Positions 41,228 through 49,830 of a stretch of 64,000 nt of DNA are shown one piece after another. A program made the translations under genes and the position numbers. Below the pieces are notes generated by a model that did no database searches, had not been told where the DNA came from, and was given only the letters and a program-made list of their open reading frames with translations. Each line of letters opens with the position of its first letter. The first letter of the stretch is position 1. This DNA is from Streptomyces sp. NBC_01306 (GTDB lineage Bacteria; Actinomycetota; Actinomycetes; Streptomycetales; Streptomycetaceae): NCBI RefSeq assembly GCF_026340465.1, contig NZ_JAPEPC010000001.1, positions 7,083,501 to 7,147,500 of the forward strand, written 5' to 3'.

Positions 41228-41926
41228 TCAGGCCTGGGCAGCCGCAGCGGCGATAATCCAGTTCCTGAACTCGACGGCGTAGTGCCGGAGATGGTGGTCC
41301 AGGACCTCGTCCGGGCAGGTGACGGGGAAGTAGACCGTCAGGTTCGCCGTGAAGCCGTCGGGGGTGTCCCCGAACTGGATCAGCGCCCGGCCGACGACGG
41401 TGCCGTCCTCCAGGAAGAGGTTCGAGGACATCTTGCGCGGGAACTCGGACTCCGGGAGGAGCTCGGCGGCGTCCGCGGCCCAGGCCATCGCGTCCGTTCC
41501 CCAGCCGCCCATGTAGAAGGAGCAGACGTGGGGGCCGATGTTCTCCACCACGCGCGCCCCGATGGCATCGGTGCCCATCGCGTAGTGCTCGGGGTGCGCG
41601 GCGAGGAGTACGCGCTCGTCGTCGCCCGCGAAGGCCCCGTCCATCCAGGCCAGGAACTCGCCCGAGGTGAGGCCCTGCGCGGCGAGCACCGTCGTGCCTG
41701 CCTTGAAGTTGCCGTCCGATGCGCGGGCGCTCTCGCGCAGGAAGGCATTGCCTTCCTCGATGTCCGCCGCCAGGAGGTCGAGCAGGCCCTGGCGTCCCAG
41801 CCGCGTCCGGAAGCGGTCCAGGGCACGGCGGGCGTAGAACAGCTCGAAGTCGTCGATGCTCCCGGCTCCGGTGGGCCCCGACTTGAGCGTCACGGTCACA
41901 GGCGGGGACGTCTGGGTGTCAGTCAT
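41228..41926 (-). CDS. Uncharacterised protein under divergent TetR control
   Basis: I do not recognise this 232-residue protein. It is acidic, without signal peptide or membrane segment. The central part (HPEHYAMGTDAIGARVVENI and CSFYMGGWGTDAMAWA) and the C-terminal VTCPDEVLDHHLRHYAVEFR, with paired His, could form a binding or active site. GAGAGG precedes the ATG at 41926. It is divergent from a TetR gene, and a 28 bp palindrome lies 16 bp upstream of its start, so it is probably the main target of that regulator. A role in defence against, or metabolism of, the TetR ligand is possible. Confidence 0.75.
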   Translation of the reverse strand: MTDTQTSPPVTVTLKSGPTGAGSIDDFELFYARRALDRFRTRLGRQGLLDLLAADIEEGNAFLRESARASDGNFKAGTTVLAAQGLTSGEFLAWMDGAFAGDDERVLLAAHPEHYAMGTDAIGARVVENIGPHVCSFYMGGWGTDAMAWAADAAELLPESEFPRKMSSNLFLEDGTVVGRALIQFGDTPDGFTANLTVYFPVTCPDEVLDHHLRHYAVEFRNWIIAAAAAQA

Positions 41927-41941
41927 GTGCACCTCTCATAG

Positions 41942-41969
41942 AATGCGAATGTAAGTTCACGTTCGCATT
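41942..41969. promoter_or_regulatory. 28 bp TetR operator palindrome
   Basis: Arms 41942-41952 and 41959-41969 are complementary at 10 of 11 positions around a six-base centre; half sites read AATGCGAA and TTCGCATT. The element lies between divergent TetR and unknown genes and overlaps the probable promoters. Confidence 0.7.
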
Positions 41970-42032
41970 TGAAGAGTACTCAGAGGGACGCCCCACTTGT
42001 CAAGGACACCTGTCGAGACTGCCGCCGATACC

Positions 42033-42692
42033 ATGAGGGACGTGACTGATGAGCCGGGCCGCCCAGCGCCCTACAGGGAGCCCCGGCAGGCGCGCAGTGC
42101 CGCGACGCTGGCGCGCGTGCTGCGGGCGGCCGAGGAGATCGCCTCGTCGGCCGGCCTGGAAGAGATGACGATCACCGGCGTCGCGGAACGCGCCGGGGTC
42201 TCGGTGGGCACGATCTACCGCCGCTTCGAGGACAAGGAACAGCTGATCACCGCCCTGGCCGAGCGGATGCTGGAACGCCGTGAGCAGTACATGGCCGAGC
42301 GGCTGGACGCGGCCGAGCCTTCGCTCTCCGGCGTCATGGACGCCTACGCGCACGCACTGCTGGAGTCCTTCGCCGACAGCAACAGTCTCTTTCCCGAGCT
42401 GCTGCGGGTGCGGGGGGTCAAGTCCCTGGACCGTGGCGCCCGCACCATCACCGAAATCCACCGCCTCCTGCTCGAAGCCGCGGCCCCCTACGTAGGCCAG
42501 ATCCGGCGCTCGCATCCGGAGGCGGCGCTGGACACCGCGGCCCGCGCCATCCTCGGCGCCTGCTTCCACAACTCCGTACGCCCCGACCCCGCCACCGGCG
42601 AGACGGCGCTACGCCGGTACGCGGACGAACTCAGCGACATGGCACTCGCGTACCTGCTGACCCCCGACCGCCGCCGCGCCGCCTCCGCCTGA
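42033..42692 (+). CDS. TetR family transcriptional regulator
   Basis: The product of about 219 residues has a TetR HTH near residues 30 to 75 (MTITGVAERAGVSVGTIYRR) and a helical ligand domain with a typical C-terminal dimer part. The start is not certain: the ATG at 42033 lacks a ribosome site, so the mRNA may be leaderless or start at the GTG 42042. It is divergent from the uncharacterised gene at 41228-41926 with the 28 bp palindrome in between, fitting autoregulation and control of that gene. The next gene downstream is convergent. Confidence 0.9.
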   Translation: MRDVTDEPGRPAPYREPRQARSAATLARVLRAAEEIASSAGLEEMTITGVAERAGVSVGTIYRRFEDKEQLITALAERMLERREQYMAERLDAAEPSLSGVMDAYAHALLESFADSNSLFPELLRVRGVKSLDRGARTITEIHRLLLEAAAPYVGQIRRSHPEAALDTAARAILGACFHNSVRPDPATGETALRRYADELSDMALAYLLTPDRRRAASA

Positions 42693-42858
42693 GCAGCTCT
42701 CACCCGGGCGGGGCGAGCGGAGATTCCACGGGAGGGAGGTCTCGATCGTGTTCAGCCCATCGGGCGCGCCTTGCGAAGCCGGTCGGCTCCTGTTTCGGAT
42801 GGATCCGGAACTCCTCGATGGCGGGGCTGAGGGAACTGAGGGAACTGATGCCGGTGGG

Positions 42859-44811
42859 TCAGCTCAGCGGACGGCAGAGCAGTACGTCGGGGACCCCGCC
42901 GTGGTTCCGCTGCCAGGTGAAGGCGACGCCTGCGATGTACTCCTTGTCGGTGCACTGGCCCTTGTAGTAGCCGGGAGCCCAGTCGCTCTCGACCGAGCCG
43001 CCCGTGGCCGGGCGGTTGTCGCCCTGGTCGAACCAGACATTGCGGCCGGTCAGTGGCAGTGGTGCGGCGGACGGCGCGCAGAGCAGGCCGGCCATGGAGT
43101 TGCCGTTGACGCTGTAGCCGACGGCGAAGGTGTTGTCGGGGCACTGGAGTTTGTTGTAGCCCGAGGCCCAGTCGCCGTGGGTGACGTAGCGGTCGTCATG
43201 GACGGCCACCCAGTCACCGGTGCCCTTGGCGGGCTGGTTCGCGTCGGTGCACAGGCCGCGCTTGTCGCTGCGGCCGAGGCCGGTCAGGCGCTGACTGTCG
43301 GGACAGTCGCCCTTGCGGTAGCCGGGGCTCCAGTCGCCCTGGGCGAGCATGTGGGACGAGACGTTATGGTCCCGGAAGTCGAGGTCGAGCATGTTCCAGT
43401 GGGCGACTTGTGCGACCGGACCTGAGACGCCGCGGGCATTGACCAGCTTGTTCCAGTCGGCGGACCGCCAGTCGCCGGGGTCGCTGAGGCTCTGCCGTTT
43501 GCCGGCGGCGTCGTAGGAGATCAGGGCCCAGTTGTCCTGCGGCGTGCCGTTGGCGTCGGTCCATCCGACCATCGGCCAGATCGCGAAGTCGGTGTCGTTC
43601 TGGACCAGGATGTCGGTGAAGTTGTCGAACCAGGTCTTCTCCTTGGCATCATCCGACCCTCGGCCGGCCGCACCGAACTCGCTGATCCATACGGGGGCAG
43701 TGAAGTGCTGGCCGGACTGGGTGACGAACAGTGCTTCGTCGTGCACCAGTTGCTTCAGCTGGTCGAGCGGGAAGTCCTCGTACGGCCAGTCGTTGGTATG
43801 CCCAGGTCCGCTGTCGGCACCCGTGTAGTTCGGCCCGGTGTAGCCGTAGAAGTGCGCGGCGTAGACCAGCTTCCCCGAGGAGATCAGGGTGTTGGAGAGG
43901 TTGCGGACCGGGGTCAGCATCGGCCTGCCGTAGTTCAGCCCGTTCAGCGGGATGCCCTGCCAGTTGATGCCCTCCATGATGATCAGCATGTCGGGGTCGG
44001 CTCCCAGGATGCGGGTGCCCGCCAGCTCGAAGGCCGCGTACGCGTCGTGATCGTCGCCCTGGCCCCAGTTGGGGTTGTCCCAGGTGTCGCGGCGGATCTC
44101 GTTGCGCAGGTCGGCGCCGACGACACGCTTGTTCGCCTTGTAGCGGTTCACCAGGAAGAGCCAGTCGTCCTGCCACTGCTGGGCGGTCTGGCCGCTGTTC
44201 CAGCGCTCGTTGCCGTCCAGGCCGCAGCAGAAACGGTAGGTGGTTGTGTGGTTGTTGAGGATGACAGCGAACCCCTCGGCGGTCAGCGCCGCCACCACCG
44301 CGTCGTACACCTCCAGCGGGGTCTTGCCCTTCAGTTGCGGGTTGGCCGCGACCGCGGAGTCCGGTACGACCGTGGAGTCGTGCATCATCGCGTTGGCGAA
44401 CGGCAGCCGGATGCTGTTCAGGCCGAGCTCGTGGAAGTCGTCCGTGATCTGTTTCAGCGGCGCGCGGTCCAGGCCCAACGGGATGTTGTTCGACATCTGG
44501 TTCGCCTGGTGGTTCGCGGGGTCGTTGACGTCGCCGCTGCCCTCGTAGGTGCCCTGGGCACCGGACCAGTTGCCGGACTTCAGCTTGAAGCGGTTGCCGT
44601 TGGCATCGACGATGTACCGTCCGCGGGTACTCAGCGGCCCCGTCCAGGAGGCTGCCAACTGCGGTCCGGTCAGGGGAGTGGTGGTGGCGCTGGGGGGCGC
44701 CGCGACGGAACCGGAGGTTCCCGCGAGAACGAGGGTGACCGCGGCTGCAGTGGCAGGCAGGATTCGGGAGAAGAACTTCCTGACGGCGGGAGCCGGCCCA
44801 GTGGATCTCAA
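42859..44811 (-). CDS. Secreted GH5 glycoside hydrolase with three Cys-rich repeats
   Basis: The 650-residue protein has a signal peptide (basic start, hydrophobic 18 to 35, VAA-P) and a GH5 catalytic domain to about residue 475. The acid/base E238 is in LRNEIR and the nucleophile E378 in WISEFG; LNNHTTTYRFCC is also typical of GH5. These enzymes cut beta-1,4 glucans or related beta-glycans. After it come three copies of a Cys-containing unit (about 492-521, 547-578, 610-646) sharing DW-x-x-GY-x-K-x-x-C and a later Cys. I do not know this repeat as a named carbohydrate-binding module. The TTG at 44811 has GGAGGGG seven bases away. Confidence 0.9.
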   Translation of the reverse strand: MRSTGPAPAVRKFFSRILPATAAAVTLVLAGTSGSVAAPPSATTTPLTGPQLAASWTGPLSTRGRYIVDANGNRFKLKSGNWSGAQGTYEGSGDVNDPANHQANQMSNNIPLGLDRAPLKQITDDFHELGLNSIRLPFANAMMHDSTVVPDSAVAANPQLKGKTPLEVYDAVVAALTAEGFAVILNNHTTTYRFCCGLDGNERWNSGQTAQQWQDDWLFLVNRYKANKRVVGADLRNEIRRDTWDNPNWGQGDDHDAYAAFELAGTRILGADPDMLIIMEGINWQGIPLNGLNYGRPMLTPVRNLSNTLISSGKLVYAAHFYGYTGPNYTGADSGPGHTNDWPYEDFPLDQLKQLVHDEALFVTQSGQHFTAPVWISEFGAAGRGSDDAKEKTWFDNFTDILVQNDTDFAIWPMVGWTDANGTPQDNWALISYDAAGKRQSLSDPGDWRSADWNKLVNARGVSGPVAQVAHWNMLDLDFRDHNVSSHMLAQGDWSPGYRKGDCPDSQRLTGLGRSDKRGLCTDANQPAKGTGDWVAVHDDRYVTHGDWASGYNKLQCPDNTFAVGYSVNGNSMAGLLCAPSAAPLPLTGRNVWFDQGDNRPATGGSVESDWAPGYYKGQCTDKEYIAGVAFTWQRNHGGVPDVLLCRPLS

Positions 44812-45604
44812 GATTGTCCCCTCCAGGGGCGAGGTGGGTGTGGGGGGTGGATCTCCAGGTGGTGCGGCCCGGACGGGTTCTCCACGGTGACGGCCGGGCT
44901 GGTTGTCCCAGCGAGGCTGCCGGTCAGCGGCAGGGCTACGACGGCGGCTTCGGCCGGTGCGGTGACCAGTGGTCGCGAGTGGTTTGGAAACACGGCGGCA
45001 ACTTACCGGGAAGTAATAACTTCGTCCAGAGCTAATCTTCGTGTTCGGCCGGTCCTGCGTTCCGGCCCAACTTCCGTCAATTCAAACGTTGTTCGGCGTA
45101 ACGGTTGCCCGTCGGCGCGGACGGCAGCCGCGGCATCTGCACTGCGCCGGGGACGACGCCGGCATCGACCACCTTCCGTCCGACGAAACCACCCGTCCGA
45201 CTGATGTGGCCGCACCTTCATCGACCTTCGGGCTCCAGGGAGGACTGTCGCGGATTGCGCCATGGTCGATGCGCCACCTGGACGAGAAGCTGTCGACCGA
45301 GGACATCCCGGCCCACACCTTCGACCGGGGCGAGAAGCTCTCACCCGGCGAGATCGTCGACGTCGAGATCGACCTGCTCCCGGTCGGGCTCACCTTCCAC
45401 CCCGGTGAACAGCTCCGCCTCGTCATCAGCGGCCGGTCGCTCCTGGGCACGATGATCCCAGGGCGTCGCCCTTCTACGGCCTGACAGTGGACCGGGCGGA
45501 GTTGGTCGCCCGGTGTGCCCGGCTCGGCGCGTCGGCGCTGACGCACATCGGCATGAGCGTGACCAGGCGACGCCGACGGCGTGGCGCATGTCGGCTCACC
45601 GACC
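44812..45604. other. Gene-poor region with a decayed hydrolase
   Basis: This 793 bp stretch holds the promoter side of the GH5 gene and, from about 45236, a CocE-type hydrolase fragment listed separately. An AT-richer patch at 45003-45040 could hold a promoter. I did not find a CebR-type operator upstream of the GH5 gene. No other gene is supported. Confidence 0.5.
45236..45484 (+). pseudogene. C-terminal remnant of a CocE/NonD-type hydrolase
   Basis: The frame contains MRHLDEKLSTEDIPAHTF, LSPGEIVDVEIDLLPVG, HPGEQLRLVISG and RSLLGTMIPG, in the order seen at the C-terminus of CocE/NonD family (X-Pro dipeptidyl-peptidase-like) hydrolases. The catalytic alpha/beta domain is missing and the frame breaks right after MIPG, followed by a stop. 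It is a decayed gene end left by deletion and frameshift. Confidence 0.65.
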
Positions 45605-46456
45605 TCACGGAGCGGTGCGGGTGTTGCCGGGACGCGTCGTCCGCCGGCTGTCCTCCTCAAGCCGGCGGGAGACCGCACGGGCCGTAGCCCGCACCGCCGG
45701 GCCGTAGCCCGCCTCCGCGAAGCCCGTACTGGGCGCCACGACCGACAACGCCGCCACCACCTCACCACCGTCCCGCACCGGCGCAGCCACGGTGTTCAAA
45801 GGCCAGGGATGGCTCTGTCGGCCGAAGACGTGGTCACCGCGCCGTACCTCCGCGAGCACACGGCGCAGGTCGGCCGGGGTGCAGATGTCGTCATGGCCCT
45901 GTCGGGGGCGGCCCTGTTCCGGCTCGTAGGTGGCGATGGCGTGGTCCTGGACGGTTGTCGGAGCGAAGGCGAGCAGCACCAGTCCGACGCCGGTGGTCGT
46001 GAGCGGAAGGCGTCCTCCCACCCGGTAGTGCACGGGACTGGCGTCGAGCGCCGAAAGCCGCTCGACGAGCAGGGCCTCGTGCTGCTCGCGCACAGCGAGC
46101 AGCACATGCTGTCGCGTGACGTGGAAGAGATCTTCCATGAACGGCATGGCCACGGACCGCAGCCCGTGACCACGCGGTGCCAGTGACGCGGTCTCCAGCA
46201 ACCGCAGCCCCACGACGTAGCGGCCGTCGTCGAGTCGCTCCAGTGCACCGGCATGGACCAGCGACCGGGCGAGCCGCAGAGCGCTGCTACGGGGGATCCC
46301 GCTTCGCTGCGCGAGTTCGCCGAGGGTCTGCGCACGATGGTCACTGTCGAACGCGCCGAGCAGGGCGAACGCCCGATCGATGACCGGTTGCCCCTCAGCG
46401 GGCTTCCCACCGCGCCGTGGCCGGGCGCCGTCACCAGAACTCGGTGTTTCATTCAT
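45605..46456 (-). CDS. IclR family regulator of the amidohydrolase operon
   Basis: About 283 residues with a winged helix N-terminus (LGELAQRSGIPRSSALRLAR) and an IclR ligand domain. Several in-frame ATG codons lie between 46474 and 46456; the last is chosen as it is preceded by GGGTGATG, but 46462 or 46474 remain possible. It is divergent from two amidohydrolase genes with about 75 bp between, so it most likely controls them. Known IclR proteins near such genes respond to aromatic acids. The C-terminal tail is Arg/Thr-rich and probably disordered. Confidence 0.88.
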   Translation of the reverse strand: MNETPSSGDGARPRRGGKPAEGQPVIDRAFALLGAFDSDHRAQTLGELAQRSGIPRSSALRLARSLVHAGALERLDDGRYVVGLRLLETASLAPRGHGLRSVAMPFMEDLFHVTRQHVLLAVREQHEALLVERLSALDASPVHYRVGGRLPLTTTGVGLVLLAFAPTTVQDHAIATYEPEQGRPRQGHDDICTPADLRRVLAEVRRGDHVFGRQSHPWPLNTVAAPVRDGGEVVAALSVVAPSTGFAEAGYGPAVRATARAVSRRLEEDSRRTTRPGNTRTAP

Positions 46457-46531
46457 CGGCATCACCCATGCCATTTTACGGCGCCGTTCCTACGCTCGTT
46501 CAGGTCTCGACCCGCAAGCCAGGGAGCCCAC

Positions 46532-47482
46532 ATGACCCAGACCGGCCTCATCGACGTCCACGCCCACTTCGTCACCGACAGCTACGTAGCCGCGGCCCGG
46601 TCCGCCGGCATCGAGCACCCCGACGGGATGCCCGGCTGGCCCTCGTGGAGCGTCGAACAGCATCTCGGCCTGATGGATCGCTCGGGAATCGAGAAGTCCT
46701 ACCTGTCGATCTCCTCTCCGGGGGTGCACTTCGGGGACGACGACGCGGCCCGCGCCCTCGCGCGCCAGGTCAACGAGTTCGGCGCAGGCGTCCGCAGCGA
46801 GTGTCCTCAGCGGTTCGGCCACTTCGCCTCCCTGCCCCTGCCCGACGTCGAGGGCTCGCTCGCCGAAGCGGCCCACGCCCTTGGCGTGCTCGGCGCGGAC
46901 GGGGTGGCCGTGGAGACCAACCACCACGGGATCTACCTGGGCGACCCCCGGTTCGAACCGCTGTGGGAGGACCTCGATCGCCGAGGCGCCCTCGTCTTCG
47001 TCCACCCCACGTCACCGCCGCACGCCGAGGAGCTTTCCCTGGGCCGGCCGCGGCCGATGCTGGAGTTCCTCTTCGACACCGCCCGCACCGCGAGCGATCT
47101 GCTCCTGCGCGGCGTCCTCACTCGCTATCCGCGGATTCGCTGGGTGTTGACCCATGGCGGGGGAGCGCTGCCGCTGCTCGCCGACCGGATGGATATGTTC
47201 AGCGCGGTGGTGGGGGGCGGCCCCAAGGACGCGCCCAGTGCCCTGGAGCAGTTCGGCCGCCTCTGGTACGACATGGCCGGGACGCCCTTCCCACGCCAGA
47301 TCCCGGCCCTGGAAGCCGCGTTCGGCACCGAGCAGCTCCTGTACGGCAGTGACTACTGCTGGACACCCGTGGGAGGGGCGCTCGCCCAAGTCGCGTCCGT
47401 CGACGCGGCGGCGCAGCCGTCCGACACCGACACCTGGCGGGACCTCACCACCCGCAACGCGCACCGGCTGTTCGACGCGTGA
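46532..47482 (+). CDS. ACMSD-type amidohydrolase, likely aromatic acid decarboxylase
   Basis: The 316-residue protein is an amidohydrolase-2 family TIM barrel. It has the N-terminal metal motif H10-A-H12 (IDVHAHF), VHPTSPP, THGGGALP and the C-terminal metal Asp in GSDYCWTP. The group includes 6-methylsalicylate and gamma-resorcylate decarboxylases and ACMSD, which perform non-oxidative decarboxylation rather than hydrolysis. AGGGAG precedes the ATG at 46532. It is divergent from the IclR gene and followed after 57 bp by another amidohydrolase on the same strand. A phenolic acid substrate is inference from family. Confidence 0.87.
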   Translation: MTQTGLIDVHAHFVTDSYVAAARSAGIEHPDGMPGWPSWSVEQHLGLMDRSGIEKSYLSISSPGVHFGDDDAARALARQVNEFGAGVRSECPQRFGHFASLPLPDVEGSLAEAAHALGVLGADGVAVETNHHGIYLGDPRFEPLWEDLDRRGALVFVHPTSPPHAEELSLGRPRPMLEFLFDTARTASDLLLRGVLTRYPRIRWVLTHGGGALPLLADRMDMFSAVVGGGPKDAPSALEQFGRLWYDMAGTPFPRQIPALEAAFGTEQLLYGSDYCWTPVGGALAQVASVDAAAQPSDTDTWRDLTTRNAHRLFDA

Positions 47483-47539
47483 CGGCCACCCGAAGGGCGA
47501 AGCCCGAAGGCCGAAGCCGGGATGACAACAAGGAGAGAA

Positions 47540-48985
47540 ATGAGCAGGTATGTCGAGCCGTCGTCGATCAACGGGCGAGTGGTGGTACAGGACGTCACCG
47601 TGATCGACCCGCTGGACGGGCACCGCACCACCGGTCAGGACGTGATGGTCGAAGGAGGCCGGATCACGTCGGTGACGTCGACCGGCGCACCCACCTCGGG
47701 CGCGCACGTGGTGGAGGGGCGGGGCCGGTTCGTCGTCCCGGCGTTCATGGATATGCACATGCATGCCCTGAACACCCCCGAGGACGTCGACGGCACGTAT
47801 GCGCTGATGCTGGCCAACGGCGTCGTCGGTTTCCGGCAGATGTCGGGAAACCGGGGGCTGCTGAAGTCCCGGAGTCAGGGCACGCTGCCGCAGCCGACCG
47901 GCGCCCCCGCGCTCAAGTCGACCGCCGGTGACCTGCTGACGCCGCTCAACGCGAGCACCGCCGATGGTGCGGTGCAGGCCGTGCGGGAACAGCACCGGGA
48001 CGGTGCCGACTTCGTCAAGGCGGGCATGACGACCAGGGCGACCTTCCTGGCGGCTCTGGAGGAGGCGAACCGCCTGGGTATCCGCCTGGGCGGTCACCTG
48101 CCCGCCGACCTCGACCCCCGGGAGGCCGCACGCGGCGGGGTGTGGTCGATCGAGCACCTTGGCCCCGGTGTCACCGTGTTCGCCGCGGCCTCCTCCAAGG
48201 AGGGTGAGGTCCGCGCGAGCAACGCGACCCGTAAGCTCCCTCCGATCCCGAAGATCAAGATCCCCGGTGCCGACAAGCTGGCGATGAAGCTGATCAAGGG
48301 AATGGTGACGAACCCCGCGACCGGTACGTCCGAACTGGAAGCGCACGCCTACAACCTCGCCGACGGCTCCTACGACCAGCAGAAGGCGGAGGAACTGGCC
48401 GTCTTGTTCGTCGAACACACCACCTGGCAGTGCCCGACCCTGATCCGGGTCCACACCCAGCAGTTCGCCGACTCACCCGAACACAGCCAGGACCCGAGGC
48501 GCCGCTACATGGCCCCCGAGGAACTGCGTACCTGGGACAAGTCGGCGAAGAAGTTCGCCAAGCTCCCCGACCTCACCCGCAACGCCCTGCACAACCACTG
48601 GTCGGCGCAGCTGAGGATGACCAAGACCTTCGCCGACGCCGGAGTCCCGATGGTCGCGGGAACCGACGCGTGCGGGGCCGCGGGAGTCATCCCGGGCTTC
48701 GCTCTCCACGACGAGTTCGACTACCTCGCCGAGGCCGGACTCGACCCACTGACCATTCTTCGGACGACGACCACGGAGCCGGCCCGATTCCTGGGCGAGG
48801 AAGGCCGGTTCGGTCGTGTGGTGACCGGTATGCCTGCCGACTTGGTGCTGCTGGACGAGGACCCGCTGGAGGACCACACCGCTCTCCGTGAGATCGCGGG
48901 AGTGATGAGGGACGGGTCCTGGTGGTCCCGCGCCGAACTCGACGCCATTCTGGAACGCATCGCCGCCAGGCCAGGCGCCCACTGA
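47540..48985 (+). CDS. Amidohydrolase (imidazolonepropionase-like)
   Basis: The 481-residue metal-dependent hydrolase belongs to the amidohydrolase-1 superfamily. The HxH motif is H73-M-H75 (DMHMH), followed by a possible carbamylated Lys in FVKAGM, His in GGHLPA and SIEHLG, and the Asp in VAGTDACG; the N- and C-terminal beta-sandwich is complete. Some members cleave cyclic amides or lactones, others dipeptides. AAGGAGAG is ideally placed before the ATG at 47540. It is the second gene of the operon divergent from the IclR. What it does with the decarboxylase-like enzyme is not known. Confidence 0.87.
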   Translation: MSRYVEPSSINGRVVVQDVTVIDPLDGHRTTGQDVMVEGGRITSVTSTGAPTSGAHVVEGRGRFVVPAFMDMHMHALNTPEDVDGTYALMLANGVVGFRQMSGNRGLLKSRSQGTLPQPTGAPALKSTAGDLLTPLNASTADGAVQAVREQHRDGADFVKAGMTTRATFLAALEEANRLGIRLGGHLPADLDPREAARGGVWSIEHLGPGVTVFAAASSKEGEVRASNATRKLPPIPKIKIPGADKLAMKLIKGMVTNPATGTSELEAHAYNLADGSYDQQKAEELAVLFVEHTTWQCPTLIRVHTQQFADSPEHSQDPRRRYMAPEELRTWDKSAKKFAKLPDLTRNALHNHWSAQLRMTKTFADAGVPMVAGTDACGAAGVIPGFALHDEFDYLAEAGLDPLTILRTTTTEPARFLGEEGRFGRVVTGMPADLVLLDEDPLEDHTALREIAGVMRDGSWWSRAELDAILERIAARPGAH

Positions 48986-49149
48986 TCGCAGCAGGCCCCC
49001 TGCTCCCCACCACCGGGGCTTCGGCGATGACGACCCGGGGCACACCGGTTCTACGTACGCCGACAGCTCCCCGTACCGTCCACCGCGGACCTGGGTGAAC
49101 ACGGTCGCGGTACGGGTCGCGCCCGCCTGCCGCACGCAGCCGGATGGTC

Positions 49150-49830
49150 CTATTCGTCGTGCTGCGAAGGCCCGGCCGTGCCGGTCGCGTGGCGGCGGAA
49201 GGCCTCCGCGGCCTCGTCCTCCCGGCCGTTGACGAGGATGTCGAGCAGGCGGGCGTGTTCGTCGACGAGCTTGTCGCGGCTGCCGGTGTAGAACGGGTTG
49301 GACACCACGCGCAGGGTCCAGAGACTGGGCTCCATCACCTCCCACAACCGCGGCAGCAGGTGGTTTCCGCTGGCCTGGCAGACGAGGCGGTGGAAAGCCA
49401 TGTCGCTGTCGCGGAAGCTGCTCGGGTCGTCGTGCAGGGCTGCCCGCCGCATGTCGTCGATCACCGAGTTCAGCTGGTCGACGTAGCCCTCGGCGCGGCG
49501 CTCGGCGGCGGCTCGGGCGGCGAACTCCTCCAGCAGACCGCGCAGTTCTCGTGCCTGCTCAGCCTGCTCGATCGAGATACTGGCGACCCGGCTGCCCAGC
49601 CGCGGCACATGAGTGACCAGGCTCTCGTGCACCAGCCGCTTGACGGCCTCGCGCACCGGAGCCTGGCTGATGCCCAGGCGTTTGGCGATGTCGGATTCGA
49701 CGATCCGCTGATCCGGCGCCATCTCGCCGCTCAGGATGGCCGAGCGCAGCAGCCGGTACACGCGGTCGGACAGCAGCCCGCCGGACGTCATGCCCTTGTT
49801 CTGTTCGAGCAGATCGTTCAGACCAGTCAT
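49150..49830 (-). CDS. GntR family regulator (FCD type) ending the sugar-import operon
   Basis: The 226-residue protein has a GntR winged helix (about 15 to 80, with SDIAKRLGISQAPVREAVKR) and an FCD ligand domain containing the His and Asp residues that bind metal and acids in this group (FRDSDMAFHRLVCQ). Its ATG overlaps the stop of the lactonase-like gene (TGATG), making it the last of eight genes in the minus-strand operon. FCD regulators usually respond to sugar acids or other carboxylates. It is a candidate for binding the repeated ATCGCT elements in the divergent promoter region at 57.45 to 57.65 kb. Confidence 0.9.
   Translation of the reverse strand: MTGLNDLLEQNKGMTSGGLLSDRVYRLLRSAILSGEMAPDQRIVESDIAKRLGISQAPVREAVKRLVHESLVTHVPRLGSRVASISIEQAEQARELRGLLEEFAARAAAERRAEGYVDQLNSVIDDMRRAALHDDPSSFRDSDMAFHRLVCQASGNHLLPRLWEVMEPSLWTLRVVSNPFYTGSRDKLVDEHARLLDILVNGREDEAAEAFRRHATGTAGPSQHDE

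Noticed and set aside
44812..45000. CebR-type operator before the GH5 gene
   Set aside because: No sequence close to TGGGAGCGCTCCCA was found in the upstream region.
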